Part shown: one piece after another, positions 44,999 through 55,738 of the stretch
How the letters are laid out: every line of letters begins with the position of its first letter
Numbering within the stretch: the stretch's first letter is position 1
Made by a program: the position numbers and the translations under genes
Notes under the pieces: generated by a model
The model's database searches: none
What the model was told of the DNA's origin: nothing
What the model saw: only the letters and a program-made list of their open reading frames with translations
Assembly (NCBI GenBank): GCA_003003615.1
Contig: PVWD01000002.1
Coordinates: 1 to 64,000 of the forward strand
DNA: 64,000 nt
Direction: 5' to 3'
From: a filamentous cyanobacterium CCP2
GTDB taxonomy: Bacteria; Cyanobacteriota; Cyanobacteriia; Elainellales; Elainellaceae

Positions 44999-45919
44999 TC
45001 AGTTGCGGTGGTTGTTGCTGTATTGGATTCGCGCTCCTGCCCAAGCTAGCTTTTCTCGCAAGGTTTGGAAATAAGAGTAATTCTCCCGGAGAATGATGAA
45101 CTCAGCAGGATGATCTGCCATGCGAATATCAACGCGCTGCCCCGGCCAAATGGCTGTTGCCAATACCCCGTCCATCCACAGCTTTGTATTGAGATCCTGA
45201 TCGGCAAGGGGCCAGATGCTGACCACAGAACCAGCTGGCAACACGATCGGCCGACTGGATAAGCTAAGGGGGCAAATGGGAGTCACAATCAGCCCATCCA
45301 TGCCAGGATGAACAATCGGGCCGCTAGCTGCAACGGTGTAGCAGGTTGAGCCTGTGGGGGTGGCTACCAGCAAGCCATCTCCTTGATATTGATCAACGAC
45401 CTCGCCATCGATTTCCATTTCCAGGATAGAAGTAATCATCCGATCGGCTGAAGCTGGCTTCACGCACATTTCGTTCAACGCTAGATACCGATCGCTCATC
45501 GGTTCAAGGTTCGTGCGATTTCCCTCAAAAGTCATTGCCTGCAACATCATCCGTCGCTGTACCGCAAACCGATCTTCCAACAACCGATCCCATACTGCCT
45601 CGGAGTCGCGAAATTCATCTGGCGATTCGGTTAAAAAGCCTAAATGCCCCCCCACATTCACAGCCAAAATGCGAATTCCTTCAGGGGCCAGGTGGCGGGC
45701 TGCTGCCAATGCTGTGCCATCTCCGCCCAAAACGATCGCCAAATCAATGGGCTGCTGCACGGAGGCCAGAAAAACTGGGTAGGGATTATCTTTTGAACCA
45801 GATGGGCCCAACAAAATCCGGCAGTTGCGCTTTTCCAACTGAGCCGCACATTGCTCTGCCCACCGCTTACTGAGTGGATCGCCCGCCTTATGGACAATAA
45901 TGACTTGATTTAATTCCAC
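44999..45919 (-). CDS. nadK: NAD kinase
   Basis: 306 residues from GTG 45919. It has GGDGT at about 62-66, VNVGGHLGFLTE, and the C-terminal PTGSTCYTVAASGPIVHP loop. It makes NADP from NAD in the cytoplasm. Cyanobacteria usually carry two NAD kinases; which paralogue is not resolvable here. It is downstream of the ndh cluster on the same strand, as often seen. Confidence 0.93.
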   Translation of the reverse strand: MELNQVIIVHKAGDPLSKRWAEQCAAQLEKRNCRILLGPSGSKDNPYPVFLASVQQPIDLAIVLGGDGTALAAARHLAPEGIRILAVNVGGHLGFLTESPDEFRDSEAVWDRLLEDRFAVQRRMMLQAMTFEGNRTNLEPMSDRYLALNEMCVKPASADRMITSILEMEIDGEVVDQYQGDGLLVATPTGSTCYTVAASGPIVHPGMDGLIVTPICPLSLSSRPIVLPAGSVVSIWPLADQDLNTKLWMDGVLATAIWPGQRVDIRMADHPAEFIILRENYSYFQTLREKLAWAGARIQYSNNHRN

Positions 45920-46041
45920 GCTGCCCGATCGCCCAAATCGCTTCTCGCATTTAACTTAGCATTCTGGATAAGTAAACTGTCCGAACAACGGGAGAAACTC
46001 AAGACTGCGAGAGAATGCGAATTTAATAACCTGAAATTCTC

Positions 46042-46065
46042 GTGGGATAGGCATCTTGCCCGCCC
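46042..46065. repeat. Dispersed palindromic repeat copy
   Basis: GTGGGATAGGCATCTTGCCC followed by GCCC, between ndhE and nadK; same family as at 25992 in opposite orientation. Confidence 0.75.
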
Positions 46066-46115
46066 AGTCACAAAAGCAGAGTCATTATTGGTTATTTAAT
46101 CCACAATCCCAAGCC

Positions 46116-46421
46116 CTACCATTTCAGCAAGTTAAATTGCTCCATATCCACCGTGTCACGGTTGCGGTAAATGGCTAGCACGATCGCCAGACCCACTGCT
46201 GCCTCTGCTGCTGCGATCGAAATCACAAAGACTGCAAAGACCTGCCCGCGAATCCCTTGGGGATCAAGGTAGTTGGAAAATGCCATTAAATTGAGGTTGA
46301 CGGAGTTCAGCAGCAATTCGATCGACATCAACACGCGAATGGCGTTACGGCTGGTTACTAGCCCATAAATGCCAATGCAAAATAGGGCGGCGGCGACTAA
46401 AAGAAAGTATTCAAGCTGCAT
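46116..46421 (-). CDS. ndhE: NDH-1 subunit 4L (NdhE)
   Basis: 101 residues from ATG 46421 (an ATG at 46451 would add 10). It has three membrane helices and the conserved Glu in [18 protein letters not shown]. NdhE is a membrane subunit of the NAD(P)H dehydrogenase-like complex 1 that carries cyclic electron flow, respiration and CO2 uptake in thylakoids. Last gene of ndhA-I-G-E. Confidence 0.96.
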   Translation of the reverse strand: MQLEYFLLVAAALFCIGIYGLVTSRNAIRVLMSIELLLNSVNLNLMAFSNYLDPQGIRGQVFAVFVISIAAAEAAVGLAIVLAIYRNRDTVDMEQFNLLKW

Positions 46422-46519
46422 AGCATTTGGTTTGAATAAGATTTCGTACAAAAAACTGGTAAACCAGACAGAACGAGAAGCAAATCTCAGCCTGCCAATG
46501 GCTCATCCCTAATCCTCAG

Positions 46520-47125
46520 CTACTTTTTGCCAGAAATCAACTCGCGAGGACGCTCAGGCAATTTCAAGGCAACAGGCGGTTCTCGTCCATCTTGATCTGC
46601 CAGTTCATCAGGCAACAAGTCGCGCCGCGCCAAAACGATCGCTCCAATCATCGCCATCAACAGCAGCACCGATGCTAGTTCAAAGGGCAACAGAAAATCG
46701 CTAAAGAAATGTTTTCCAATCACCACCATTGCGTCATCCCCAGCCGGAGGGGCGATCGAAATTACCCAGGGCGTTGCCAGGATCATGGTTCCCAACAGGG
46801 CAAATAACCCCAGGCAAACAGCTCCGGTTGCAGCCCTACCCAGCCAAACATTTTTGACTGGAGCAAAATCTTCGCGCTTGTTCACCAACATGATCCCGAA
46901 CAGAATCAGGACGTTGACAGCTCCCACATAAATTAAAACCTGGGCGGCTGCCACAAAGCCAGCATTCAGCAGAATATACATTCCCGACATACTGACAAAC
47001 ACTAAACCCAGCAAAAAAGCCGAGTAAACAATATTCGCCAGCAACACCACACCCAATGCGGCTCCCAGCATCATCGCTGCCAGCACGGCAAACGAAACAA
47101 GTTGAACTCCGTCGGCTAAATTCAC
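46520..47125 (-). CDS. ndhG: NDH-1 subunit 6 (NdhG)
   Basis: 201 residues from GTG 47125 (GGGAG 12 nt upstream). Five membrane segments with NIVYSAFLLGLVFVSMSGMYILL and QVLIYVGAVNVLILFGIM are typical of NuoJ/NdhG. It forms part of the membrane arm of NDH-1. 30 bp separate it from ndhI. Confidence 0.96.
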   Translation of the reverse strand: MNLADGVQLVSFAVLAAMMLGAALGVVLLANIVYSAFLLGLVFVSMSGMYILLNAGFVAAAQVLIYVGAVNVLILFGIMLVNKREDFAPVKNVWLGRAATGAVCLGLFALLGTMILATPWVISIAPPAGDDAMVVIGKHFFSDFLLPFELASVLLLMAMIGAIVLARRDLLPDELADQDGREPPVALKLPERPRELISGKK

Positions 47126-47155
47126 AACTATTTCGGCTCCCTCAAACCTTGAATG

Positions 47156-47767
47156 TTATTTCGTTTCAGCACTTTTTGATGCGGCTTCCATCTCTTCCAA
47201 AATTTCCTCTGGAAGCTTGCCTGCCCGACGAGTTCCCTCCGGCACATCATGACCACTCAAAACGCCCTTCGGCAGGTATGCCAATTCGCGAATAGGAGTC
47301 ACCATTGGATCGGAATGCGTCACGCTATAGGGCAGCCGTCCCAGAGCCACGTTGTCGTAGTTGAGTTCATGGCGATCGTAGGTTGCCAGTTCATATTCTT
47401 CTGTCATGGAGAGGCAGTTAGTAGGGCAGTACTCTACGCAGTTGCCACAGAAAATGCAAACTCCAAAATCAATACTGTAGTGGTTGAGCTTTTTCTTCTT
47501 CGTTTCTTTGTTAAATTCCCAATCCACAACCGGGAGGTTAATCGGGCAAACCCGAACGCAAACTTCACAAGCAATGCACTTGTCAAATTCAAAGTGAATT
47601 CGGCCACGGAATCGTTCTGAGGGAATCAGCTTTTCGTAAGGGTATTGAACTGTAACCGGGCGACGTTGCATATGGTCAAAGGTGACGGACAAGCCCTGAC
47701 CAATGTATTTTGCCGCCTGGACTGCCTCTTTGGTGTAATCGCCCACTTGCTTGAGGAACTTCAGCAT
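47156..47767 (-). CDS. ndhI: NDH-1 subunit I (NdhI)
   Basis: 203 residues from ATG 47767. Two 4Fe-4S motifs, [12 protein letters not shown] and [12 protein letters not shown], mark the electron-transfer subunit at the membrane-arm junction. The C-terminus ends in an acidic tail ([13 protein letters not shown]). An in-frame start at 47797 is less likely, as the family begins [15 protein letters not shown]. Confidence 0.97.
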   Translation of the reverse strand: MLKFLKQVGDYTKEAVQAAKYIGQGLSVTFDHMQRRPVTVQYPYEKLIPSERFRGRIHFEFDKCIACEVCVRVCPINLPVVDWEFNKETKKKKLNHYSIDFGVCIFCGNCVEYCPTNCLSMTEEYELATYDRHELNYDNVALGRLPYSVTHSDPMVTPIRELAYLPKGVLSGHDVPEGTRRAGKLPEEILEEMEAASKSAETK

Positions 47768-47809
47768 CGTGTGTCTCTCTTCAGGTCGGTTGAACAAAAG
47801 AAATTAAGG

Positions 47810-48928
47810 TTAGCCGCCAAATGCAACTGGAAAGGCCAGTTTTAGTCCTGCTGTCAGTAGCAAATTGACAAGGGAAACCGGAAGTAGGAACTTCCATCCC
47901 AAGTCTAGCAACTGGTCAATGCGGACTCTGGGCACCGTCCACCGCAGCAAAATGGCAATGAAGATCATTAAGTAAGTCTTGAACAGCGTCATGACAATGC
48001 CTAAGCTTGCCGTAATGACCTGAAGCCAAGCCGTCGATTCGCTTACACCCAACCAACTTGCCAGCAAACTCACCGGAATGGGAGATTCCCAACCACCTAG
48101 GTACAATACTGCAATTAAAAAACAAGACAGCACCAGGTTGGCGTATGACCCCGCGTAAAACAGCATAAAGCGAACCGCTCCATACTCCGTTTGGTAGCCT
48201 GCCACCAACTCTTCTTCTGCTTCTGGAAGGTCAAAGGGCATTCGCTCTGCTTCGGCAAGTGCTGCAATCCAGAAAATTAAAAAGCCAACGGGCTGCCGCC
48301 AAACGTTCCAGCTTAAAATGCCGTAATCTGCTTGCTGCGCCACAATGTCGATCGTACTCAGCGAGTTTGACATCATGACAACGGCCAACACTGCCAACGC
48401 TAGAGGGATTTCATAGCTAATCGACTGTGCAGCCGCCCGCAGCCCCCCTAACAAAGAATACTTGTTGTTGGAAGCATACCCTGCCATGAGTAGACCGATC
48501 GGCGCAATGCTGGAAAGCGAGATCCATAGGAATACGCCTACGCTCAGGTTTGTAATCACCAGGTTTTGTCCAAACGGCACGATGAGATAGGACAAAAACA
48601 CAGGAATAAAAACCAGAATGGGAGCCAGCACAAACAGCCAAGGGTCAGTCTTGGCGGGCAGCATATTCTCTTTAAATAGGAGCTTCACCACGTCAGCCAC
48701 CGGAACCAACATGCCTAACGGCCCCATGTATTCTGGCCCGATGCGCTGCTGGGCGGCGGCTGAAATTTTTCGCTCTAGCCACGTTGAAACAAGGGCCAGC
48801 ACCGTGACTGCCCCCACAATAATTACCATTGGTAATGGAATCCAGACGACTTTGGCGACCCCGTGAGGCAAGCCTAGTCCCTCAAGAATCTGGATGAAAC
48901 TTCCTTGCAAATCAATTCCTGAACTCAT
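47810..48928 (-). CDS. ndhA: NDH-1 subunit 1 (NdhA)
   Basis: 372 residues from ATG 48928 (AGGA 5 nt upstream); an ATG at 48949 is in frame but would add 7. It has eight or more membrane helices and the quinone-binding loops [22 protein letters not shown] and [21 protein letters not shown]. It is the first gene of the ndhAIGE transcript. Divergent from the kinase gene at 49145. Confidence 0.97.
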   Translation of the reverse strand: MSSGIDLQGSFIQILEGLGLPHGVAKVVWIPLPMVIIVGAVTVLALVSTWLERKISAAAQQRIGPEYMGPLGMLVPVADVVKLLFKENMLPAKTDPWLFVLAPILVFIPVFLSYLIVPFGQNLVITNLSVGVFLWISLSSIAPIGLLMAGYASNNKYSLLGGLRAAAQSISYEIPLALAVLAVVMMSNSLSTIDIVAQQADYGILSWNVWRQPVGFLIFWIAALAEAERMPFDLPEAEEELVAGYQTEYGAVRFMLFYAGSYANLVLSCFLIAVLYLGGWESPIPVSLLASWLGVSESTAWLQVITASLGIVMTLFKTYLMIFIAILLRWTVPRVRIDQLLDLGWKFLLPVSLVNLLLTAGLKLAFPVAFGG

Positions 48929-49144
48929 GTTTCCTGCCAAAGGCAACAAGGTTTATGAAGTTTTTTAAGCAAAACCTCCAGCCTTAGTATACCGTTGCGG
49001 GACAGGTTGCACGGTGTTACAGCTAGTGGAAGTTCAGAGAACTAGTATAAGCAGTTCTTAATTGACTTCGGCTTTAACCGGGTTTCTCGTTATTAGGGCT
49101 GGACGAATGGGAAATCTAGCTATACCAATAGGCAATTTTTAGCG

Positions 49145-51637
49145 ATGACAATGCTTCAGCCCTCTCATCCTCCATCGTTTTGGCGAAACCTGCTGCCTCG
49201 ATCGCCGCAGTCAGGAACCGCAGCCTCAAATTCTACTGCTTTGCCGCGCCGCGTATTCATGCGTTTATTAATGGGTGGAACAACTCTGGCTGTGAGCTTG
49301 GCTGGTTATTGGTGCTATCAAGTAGTTCGCAACTTAACTTTAGAAGGATTAAAGGACACCGCATTTTTAGAGGTACAGCAAGGAAGCGATGAAATAGACA
49401 CCTGGCTCAGCATCCACAAAGCATCCTTAGAAGCAAGCGCGAATAATCCTACCTTTCAGACGATGAATTGGCAGGTAATTGAGCCATATCTTCAGGCAGA
49501 AGAGCGTAGACTGCCCGAATTTACCTATTTTGGCATGATCGATCGCGAAGGATGGCTCTACACAACCCTGGCAGATCAGCCAAACGGTGAGATTAACCTC
49601 AAAGACCGTCATCATTTTCAAGGGGCAATGGCAGGACGCAGCAGCTTGTCTGATCCAATCATTGCGCGGATTCCGGCAGGGGCAAGGGTCGTGGCTTATG
49701 CGATTCCGGTATGGTCGGGTGTGCCAACTCGTGAGCAACCTCTGGGAGAAGTGCTGGGGGCAATGAATGCAGTCATTAGTATTGATACGGTAATGGATGT
49801 CGTCAATCGGCTTGATTACGGGGAAAACAGTTATGCTTTCGCGCTGAACTCGAAGGGAGAGGCGATCGTTCACCCTGATCCAGCGTTAATGTCTACCGTC
49901 GAGCGTCCGGCTCCTAGCCTTTTGAAAGCAGCCGATCGAGGGTTAGCACAAATTTCCCAACAGATGATCAATAAAGAGCAGGGCATCGAACGAGTTAAGC
50001 TGGACGGCATCTGGCAATACGTTGCCTATATTCCCCTGGAAGAAGCTGACTGGTCTGTGGCTCTGGTCATCCCGCGCCAAAACATTGAATCTCAGCTTCG
50101 CCCTCTGGATATTATGGCCTTAGCCGTTGTTGCCCTCGCTGCGGCCATGCTGGGTGTCCTTTGGCAGGTGCAAGCCTTTGAGCAGACCCAACTAAAAAAG
50201 TCTAAGGTGGCAGCAGATGCAGCAAACCAGGCAAAGAGCGAATTTTTGGCCAACATGAGCCATGAACTTCGGACTCCGCTCAACGGCATATTGGGTTATG
50301 CCCAAATTCTCGATCGCTCCCAAAGCTGGGGTGAAAAAGAAAGGCAAGGCGTTGAAATTATTTACCAGTGTGGGACTCACCTGCTGACATTAATCAACGA
50401 TATTCTTGACCTGTCAAAAATTGAAGCGCGAAAGTTAGAATTGCAGCCACATTCCATCCACTTTCCAGCGTTTTTGCAGGGTGTTATAGAAATTAGCCGC
50501 ATTCGGGCTGACCAAAAGGGCATTGAGCTTGTGTACTTGCCCGATCGCCATTTGCCAGAAGGGGTAGAAGTAGACGAGAAACGCCTGCGGCAAGTGCTGA
50601 TTAACTTGCTAGGAAATGCAGTCAAGTTTACAGACAAGGGTTCTGTCACCTTTAAAGTGGCAATCCTTGGCGTAAACGAATCAACAACCCGAATTCGCTT
50701 TCAAGTCGAAGATACGGGGGTTGGCATTGCTCCAGAGGCGATCGATAAGATCTTTAATCCCTTTGAGCAAGTTGGGGAAAGTCGGCGACAGACCGAAGGG
50801 ACAGGGTTAGGGTTAGCCATCAGCCAACAAATTGTCAGAGCAATGCAGTCTCAACTCCAGGTTGAAAGCCAGCTTGGGGTCGGCAGTACGTTTTTCTTTG
50901 AAGTGAACCTGCCCGTTGCGACCGAATGGCGGCAAACCATGAGTGCCTTTAGGGGGCAAGAAATCATCGGCTATCAGGGCGATCGAAAAACCATTTTGAT
51001 CATCGATGACAAATGGGAGAACCGATCGGTTGTCGTGAACCTGTTAGAGCCGATCGGATTTACCGTATTTGAAGCGGAAAATGGGCAGGCCGGTTTAGAA
51101 AAAATTGCAGAACTTAAGCCAGACCTGGTGATCACTGATTTGATTATGCCCGTGATGAATGGTTATGAGATGCTGCACGCCCTGCGGACTTCCGATGGGC
51201 TAAAAACAGCTCAAGTGATTGTCTCTTCAGCCTCCGTATCCCAAATTGATCAGCAGCAAAGCTTGGATGCAGGCGGCGATGACTTCTTAGCCAAACCCGT
51301 CCAGGCAAAAGAATTGTTTCCCTTACTGGAGAAATTTCTCAAGGTTGAGTGGAGCTATGTTGGAACTGAACCAAAGCCCAGACTAGCAGCAGTAGAAGCC
51401 CCTCCTCACTCCCAGCCCCCAGCGGACCTGGTTATTCCCCCTGCCCACGAATTGAAACAACTATTGAAACTGGCCCAGCAAGGACGACTAAAAGCCTTGA
51501 AGGAAGAAATTCAGCGGATAGAACAGTCTAATCCAACGTATGTAGGCTTTGCCCAGCAGATCCAGCAATGGATAAAGACATTTCAAGCAGAGAAAATTGA
51601 ACAGTTCATTCAGTCCCATTTAGATGGCAAGCGTTGA
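49145..51637 (+). CDS. Hybrid sensor histidine kinase with Cache-like extracytoplasmic domain
   Basis: 830 residues. TM at about 40-60, a PDC/Cache-type sensor (about 70-320) with [16 protein letters not shown] and [15 protein letters not shown], second TM at about 325-345, then HisKA ([17 protein letters not shown]), an ATPase part ([33 protein letters not shown]), a receiver (IIDDKWEN, phospho-Asp in VITDLIMP) and a C-terminal helical tail. No HAMP is evident. It senses an external ligand. The next gene, another kinase, starts 29 bp on, so they may act together. Confidence 0.93.
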   Translation: MTMLQPSHPPSFWRNLLPRSPQSGTAASNSTALPRRVFMRLLMGGTTLAVSLAGYWCYQVVRNLTLEGLKDTAFLEVQQGSDEIDTWLSIHKASLEASANNPTFQTMNWQVIEPYLQAEERRLPEFTYFGMIDREGWLYTTLADQPNGEINLKDRHHFQGAMAGRSSLSDPIIARIPAGARVVAYAIPVWSGVPTREQPLGEVLGAMNAVISIDTVMDVVNRLDYGENSYAFALNSKGEAIVHPDPALMSTVERPAPSLLKAADRGLAQISQQMINKEQGIERVKLDGIWQYVAYIPLEEADWSVALVIPRQNIESQLRPLDIMALAVVALAAAMLGVLWQVQAFEQTQLKKSKVAADAANQAKSEFLANMSHELRTPLNGILGYAQILDRSQSWGEKERQGVEIIYQCGTHLLTLINDILDLSKIEARKLELQPHSIHFPAFLQGVIEISRIRADQKGIELVYLPDRHLPEGVEVDEKRLRQVLINLLGNAVKFTDKGSVTFKVAILGVNESTTRIRFQVEDTGVGIAPEAIDKIFNPFEQVGESRRQTEGTGLGLAISQQIVRAMQSQLQVESQLGVGSTFFFEVNLPVATEWRQTMSAFRGQEIIGYQGDRKTILIIDDKWENRSVVVNLLEPIGFTVFEAENGQAGLEKIAELKPDLVITDLIMPVMNGYEMLHALRTSDGLKTAQVIVSSASVSQIDQQQSLDAGGDDFLAKPVQAKELFPLLEKFLKVEWSYVGTEPKPRLAAVEAPPHSQPPADLVIPPAHELKQLLKLAQQGRLKALKEEIQRIEQSNPTYVGFAQQIQQWIKTFQAEKIEQFIQSHLDGKR

Positions 51638-51666
51638 TATCAACATGCGACTCCGAGAAAAACATC

Positions 51667-52968
51667 ATGTCTATCTTCACCCCTCAACTAATCCTTGTCA
51701 TAGACGATACGCCAACCAACTTGGAGGTGATTTCAGAAGCTTTAACAGATGCGGGCTATGAAGTTGCAACTGCCATTAACGGCGAACGTGCCCTCAAACA
51801 GATTCAGCATACGCTACCAGATTTGATTCTGTTAGATGTGCAAATGCCTGGTATTGATGGGTTTGAAACCTGTCGTCGGCTTAAGGAAAAACCCAAAACA
51901 TCTGATATTCCTATCATTTTTATGACGGCTCTTTCAGATACCGAAAGCAAGGTGACAGGGTTCAGTTTAGGCGCAGTAGATTACATCACTAAACCTTTTC
52001 AAGAGAAAGAGGTGCTGGTACGAGTAGAAACTCATCTTAAATTGCACAGCCTCACCAAGGAACTAGAACGCCGAGTTGCAGAACGAACCACTGAACTGTC
52101 TGCCACAGTAGAACGGCTACAACAGTCGCAGCTCCAGTTAATTCAAAGTGAGAAAATGTCGGCATTGGGAAATTTGGTGGCAGGAGTGGCCCACGAAATT
52201 AACAATCCGATCGGCTGTATTGCAGGGAATTTAAAACCCGCCAGAGAGTATATTCAAGACTTGTTTCACCTTATCGACCTTTACCAAGCAAACTGTTCTA
52301 ATTTAAGCCAGGAGGCAAAAGACGCGATCGCCGCGATCGACCTGGACTATATCCGAGAAGATTTGCCCAAGCTCATCACCTCCTTACAAGAAGGAACCGA
52401 TCGCATTTGTAGCATCAGCATGAGTTTGCGGATTTTCTCCAGAGCCGACCAGGAACATAAAGTGCCATTTGATATCCATGAAGGACTGGACAGCACTATC
52501 CTCATTCTCAAGCATCGCCTCAAAGCGAATGAATATCGTCCTGCGATCGAAGTCATCAAAGACTACGGAGAACTGTCACCCATTGACTGTTTTCCTGGTC
52601 AATTGAATCAAGTCTTTATGAACCTGCTGACCAATGCCATTGATGCTTTGGAGGAGGTGAACCAGGGCCTTAGCTTTGAAGAAATTCAAGCTCGCGCAAA
52701 TTGCATTCTGATTCAAACGCGCTTACTCACCCCCGACAAGGCCCTCATCCGAGTGCAGGACAATGGCTGTGGAATGGCTGAGTCTGTGAAGCAAAGAATC
52801 TTTGATCACCTGTTTACAACTAAATCAGTGGGGCAAGGGACGGGGCTGGGCTTGTCGATCGTTCATGAGATTATTGTTAAGAAACACAGTGGACGGATCG
52901 AGGTTCAGTCTACTCCTGGAAAAGGAACAGCGTTTTTGATGCAGCTTCCCGTCAGGCAAGAAGTCTAG
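51667..52968 (+). CDS. Response regulator fused to histidine kinase
   Basis: 433 residues from ATG 51667; an in-frame TTG at 51634 would overlap the previous stop. An N-terminal receiver (LVIDDTPTNLEVISEALTDAG, phospho-Asp in LILLDVQMPG, Lys in ITKPFQ) is followed by a coiled linker and a kinase core with GVAHEINNPIGCIAGNL, LLTNAIDALEE, DNGCGM and GTGLGLSIVHEI. Such REC-HK proteins receive phosphate from another kinase, probably the hybrid kinase immediately upstream. Confidence 0.92.
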   Translation: MSIFTPQLILVIDDTPTNLEVISEALTDAGYEVATAINGERALKQIQHTLPDLILLDVQMPGIDGFETCRRLKEKPKTSDIPIIFMTALSDTESKVTGFSLGAVDYITKPFQEKEVLVRVETHLKLHSLTKELERRVAERTTELSATVERLQQSQLQLIQSEKMSALGNLVAGVAHEINNPIGCIAGNLKPAREYIQDLFHLIDLYQANCSNLSQEAKDAIAAIDLDYIREDLPKLITSLQEGTDRICSISMSLRIFSRADQEHKVPFDIHEGLDSTILILKHRLKANEYRPAIEVIKDYGELSPIDCFPGQLNQVFMNLLTNAIDALEEVNQGLSFEEIQARANCILIQTRLLTPDKALIRVQDNGCGMAESVKQRIFDHLFTTKSVGQGTGLGLSIVHEIIVKKHSGRIEVQSTPGKGTAFLMQLPVRQEV

Positions 52969-53125
52969 CGTTTAAGATTGCAAATTGTCGCCCTTTTTTG
53001 TTGCCATTTTTTTAATCTCAAGCTTTTTGATCTCAAGCTTTCAAAGGATTGATTTAGTACAAATATACTGATAGAATCGATCGCATCTAACCTATCACAA
53101 GCATAAAAACGTGGAGGATATCGGC

Positions 53126-53548
53126 ATGGATGAAAATCCCAGCATTCTTTCGCACGTTTCGATCGGCACGAATCAGTTTGAACGCGCCGTAGCGTTTTAT
53201 GATGCCGTGTTGCCAACCCTGGGCTGCAAACGCATGATGGAGCATCCAGGAGCCGTTGCCTACGGTAAAGAATATCCCGAATTTTGGGTGCAAACGCCAA
53301 TCGATGGTCAGCCTGCAACGGTTGGAAACGGTTCGCACATTGGCTTTATTGCCCCAACTAAAGACGCTGTTCATGCGTTCTATGAGGCGGCATTAGCGGC
53401 TGGAGGTTTGGATGATGGTGCCCCCGGAGCCAGACCTGACTATGGTGAACCTTATTACGGCTGTTTTGTGCGCGACCCCGATGGACACAAAGTAGAAGCT
53501 TCCTACTGGGACATGCAACTCATTCAAGAGCTTTATGTTGAGCAGTAA
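53126..53548 (+). CDS. VOC (glyoxalase/dioxygenase superfamily) protein
   Basis: 140 residues from ATG 53126 (GGAGG 8 nt upstream). Paired beta-alpha-beta-beta-beta modules with ILSHVSIGTNQFERAVAFYDAVLPTLG, HIGFIAPTKDAVHAFYEAALAAGG and CFVRDPDGHKVEASYWD. Metal ligands are likely His in SHVSIG and Glu in VEASYW. It may be a glyoxalase or fosfomycin-type enzyme, but the substrate is not defined. It is monocistronic. Confidence 0.88.
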   Translation: MDENPSILSHVSIGTNQFERAVAFYDAVLPTLGCKRMMEHPGAVAYGKEYPEFWVQTPIDGQPATVGNGSHIGFIAPTKDAVHAFYEAALAAGGLDDGAPGARPDYGEPYYGCFVRDPDGHKVEASYWDMQLIQELYVEQ

Positions 53549-53993
53549 AGACACAAACGGATGAGATTCTGAATCAGTTGATTCGTTGATCAATGGATGT
53601 TTTTACTTTTCTAAAACGTGGGAATGAGCCAGAAATCCGCCAAGAGTAAACTTTAGTATCATTCATTTTGCTCTAATTCTAAAAGCGGTATATTGGGAAT
53701 TGAAGCTGATAAGCTTCCCTGGCAGATTTAACAGCCAAGTTCACATTAGAAGAGAGGTAAAAGAGCTGTTTCATCTGAATCTGTCTCGTTCAACCGTAAC
53801 AGCATCCATCCGAAACATTGATATTTCCTCCGGCTAGTTGTAAGGGAGCCATGCGACGGATTGCATTGATGAGTCATCAGTGATTCAATCCCGGTAACTC
53901 CAGATAGAATGATGTAGGAGAGGAGATCGCTCAACTGTTTCAGACCTTGGGTGCTGTTACTGCTTTTAAAGCCATACGAGACAGGAAAAACAC
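53549..53993. other. Intergenic region before the TIR-like gene
   Basis: 445 bases. A minus-strand open frame at 53746-54000 (84 codons) overlaps the next gene's start and has no support. Nothing else is recognised; the promoter of the 53994 gene lies here. Confidence 0.5.
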
Positions 53994-54761
53994 ATGGCAA
54001 TCATCGCACTGAAAGCTTGGTACATTGACGAATACGAACCCATTCGAGAGTTGGAAAAACGTCCTCACGATTTGCGCCTCAGTAAAAATAGCTTGCTAAA
54101 GTCAGCCTTGCGGGCTGATTTTTTAGAAGATAGCGAGGATGTAAAAAACTCTCTTTGGTTTCAACGATATTTAGAGGGCGAAACAGTTGAGTTTTATATT
54201 GAAGGCAGCGGCGGTTATGCCATTTCTAATATCGATCTGATTAGTCATGAAATCTACTTCACCAAACAAGATGTCATGGCCCATCTCGATCCAACAATTT
54301 TTCTTTGTTACCAAACGGATCATCCGCAATCCAGCGATCTATTACGAGATGAAATTCAAAGCTTCTTAGATAAATTTAATAAACGATCGCGCTTTCCCCT
54401 CACCCTAGAAGAATCCCATCGGCTCGCAGAGGGGCCGGTTCGCCTTAACAGTGGATTGATGCGGAAGATTCGGAAGTGCCTATTGTTCATTGCAGACAGC
54501 ACACCCATCCTACAGATTGACGGCAACCCTCCCCAACTGATTCCCAGCCCGAAAGTCTGTGTTGAGGTGGGCTACGCGCTGCAATGCAAACGAGCCGAAC
54601 AGTTGCTTCTCACTCAACTAGAGCGATCGGATGTGACAGGGCAATTTCCTTTTGACCTTCCCAGTAGTAGCCGCCTCATCTTTCGCAACAAAACTGACCT
54701 CCATAAAACCTTGCCGCAGGTAATGGAGGAGCAATTGCAACGGTTTAATCTCATCGCTTAA
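53994..54761 (+). CDS. Hypothetical protein with TIR-like nucleotide-binding C-terminus
   Basis: 255 residues; AGGA 8 nt before ATG 53994. Residues 1-95 are an unknown beta-rich domain (EGETVEFYIEGSGGYAISNIDL). Residues about 150-250 read RKCLLFIADSTPI, PSPKVCVEVGYALQCKRAEQLLL, FPFDLPSSSRLIF, the pattern of TIR-like/predicted nucleotide-binding domains (nucleotide loop, E-x-GYA helix, PFDL strand). TIR-like enzymes cleave NAD or make signalling nucleotides in antiviral systems, but many such proteins are not defensive. Fold inferred by eye; activity unknown. Confidence 0.6.
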   Translation: MAIIALKAWYIDEYEPIRELEKRPHDLRLSKNSLLKSALRADFLEDSEDVKNSLWFQRYLEGETVEFYIEGSGGYAISNIDLISHEIYFTKQDVMAHLDPTIFLCYQTDHPQSSDLLRDEIQSFLDKFNKRSRFPLTLEESHRLAEGPVRLNSGLMRKIRKCLLFIADSTPILQIDGNPPQLIPSPKVCVEVGYALQCKRAEQLLLTQLERSDVTGQFPFDLPSSSRLIFRNKTDLHKTLPQVMEEQLQRFNLIA

Positions 54762-54840
54762 GGGGATAAAGCTTGTACAAAACGCCCTTGTTCTCCGAAA
54801 AAATGGTTAATCTGAGAATGAGCAATCAGAGTGTGGCAAT

Positions 54841-55302
54841 ATGACTTCTTCCCTGCCAGCAGTAAACCATCTCTCAACCTTGTACCAACAGGATTATTAC
54901 CAATGGCTACAAGTGACAGCACATTTGCTGCGGGAAAAACAATTTTCTGCGCTAGATACAGCGAACTTGCTAGAAGAAATTGAAGAGATGGGGAGAAGCG
55001 AGAAGCGGGCAATGTACAGCAACTTGAAGATTCTGCTCCTGTACCTGTTCAAGGATGAATATCAACCCGAAATGCGATCGAACAGTTGGAAATCTAGCAT
55101 CGTAGAGCATCGGCAAAGACTCCAGCACGCTCTTAAAGAAAGTCCCAGCTTGCAACCCTATTTGCCTGAAATTTTTAATGACTGCTATCAGGATGCCAGA
55201 GAACTTGCAGCCGCAGAAACCGGGCTGGCGATCGAACAGTTTCCATCCGTTTCCCCCTTTTCAGTTGAAACCACGCTCAAAGCTGGCACTTCTGAATTTT
55301 AG
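54841..55302 (+). CDS. DUF29 family protein
   Basis: 153 residues. It follows the DUF29 pattern: LYQQDYYQWLQVTAHLLREKQF, ANLLEEIEEMGRSEKRAMYSN, and RSNSWKSSIVEHRQRL. These helical proteins are abundant in cyanobacteria and their function is unknown. It lies 79 bp after the TIR-like gene, so the two may be one transcript. Confidence 0.88.
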   Translation: MTSSLPAVNHLSTLYQQDYYQWLQVTAHLLREKQFSALDTANLLEEIEEMGRSEKRAMYSNLKILLLYLFKDEYQPEMRSNSWKSSIVEHRQRLQHALKESPSLQPYLPEIFNDCYQDARELAAAETGLAIEQFPSVSPFSVETTLKAGTSEF

Positions 55303-55360
55303 CTAGAGGGTTTCTGAACGCACTAAGCCCGAAACTCCCACTGAAACTCCCAATTGATCG

Positions 55361-55395
55361 CCCACTCCCCACTCCCTACTCCTCACTCCTCCCCT
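55361..55395. repeat. STRR heptamer tract (CCCCACT / CCCTACT)
   Basis: CCCACTCCCCACTCCCTACT and following CCTCACTCCTCCCCTCA: five heptamers of the STRR type, as at 35805. It forms the last codons and stop of the convergent DUF6464 gene. Confidence 0.85.
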
Positions 55396-55738
55396 CATAA
55401 AACCGGCATCCCTTACAAGGCCCAGACGGATTTACAGCACAACGAACCAATTCAGACCGAGCATTGTAAAGACAGGTCATGTCACCAATCACCCAGCATC
55501 CGTTGATTAGGCTGCGCTCGGCAGGGCGTTGAGCGGATTGAACATAGAGCGCAATTTTGTGGAGATGATACTTCCCAGATTTGAATTGGTAACGGTGACG
55601 ACGTTCTAGGACGGTGTAAGTTTTGCCCTCTAAGTCGAGGAAAGCCCCTGGTTGCGGATTCCAATCTAAGTAGACATTTCCGATCGTTTGAGACGGCTGG
55701 CTTAGAATAATCTCTGTTGGTAGAGACTCTTGCTCCAT
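55376..55738 (-). CDS. DUF6464 family protein
   Basis: 120 residues. An N-terminal beta-rich part (GNVYLDWNPQPGAFLDLEGKTYTVLERRHRYQ) is followed by the Cys motif TCLYNARSELVRCAVNPSGPCKGCRFYE. Four Cys probably bind metal. The function is unknown. The last five codons come from an STRR tract. It is convergent with DUF29 and divergent from the TIR-WD40 gene. Confidence 0.85.
   Translation of the reverse strand: MEQESLPTEIILSQPSQTIGNVYLDWNPQPGAFLDLEGKTYTVLERRHRYQFKSGKYHLHKIALYVQSAQRPAERSLINGCWVIGDMTCLYNARSELVRCAVNPSGPCKGCRFYEGRSEE

Noticed and set aside
53746-54000. Minus-strand 84-codon frame before the TIR-like gene
   Set aside because: It overlaps the start of the plus-strand gene, with no supporting signals. 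A transposase relic was considered but no motif supports it.
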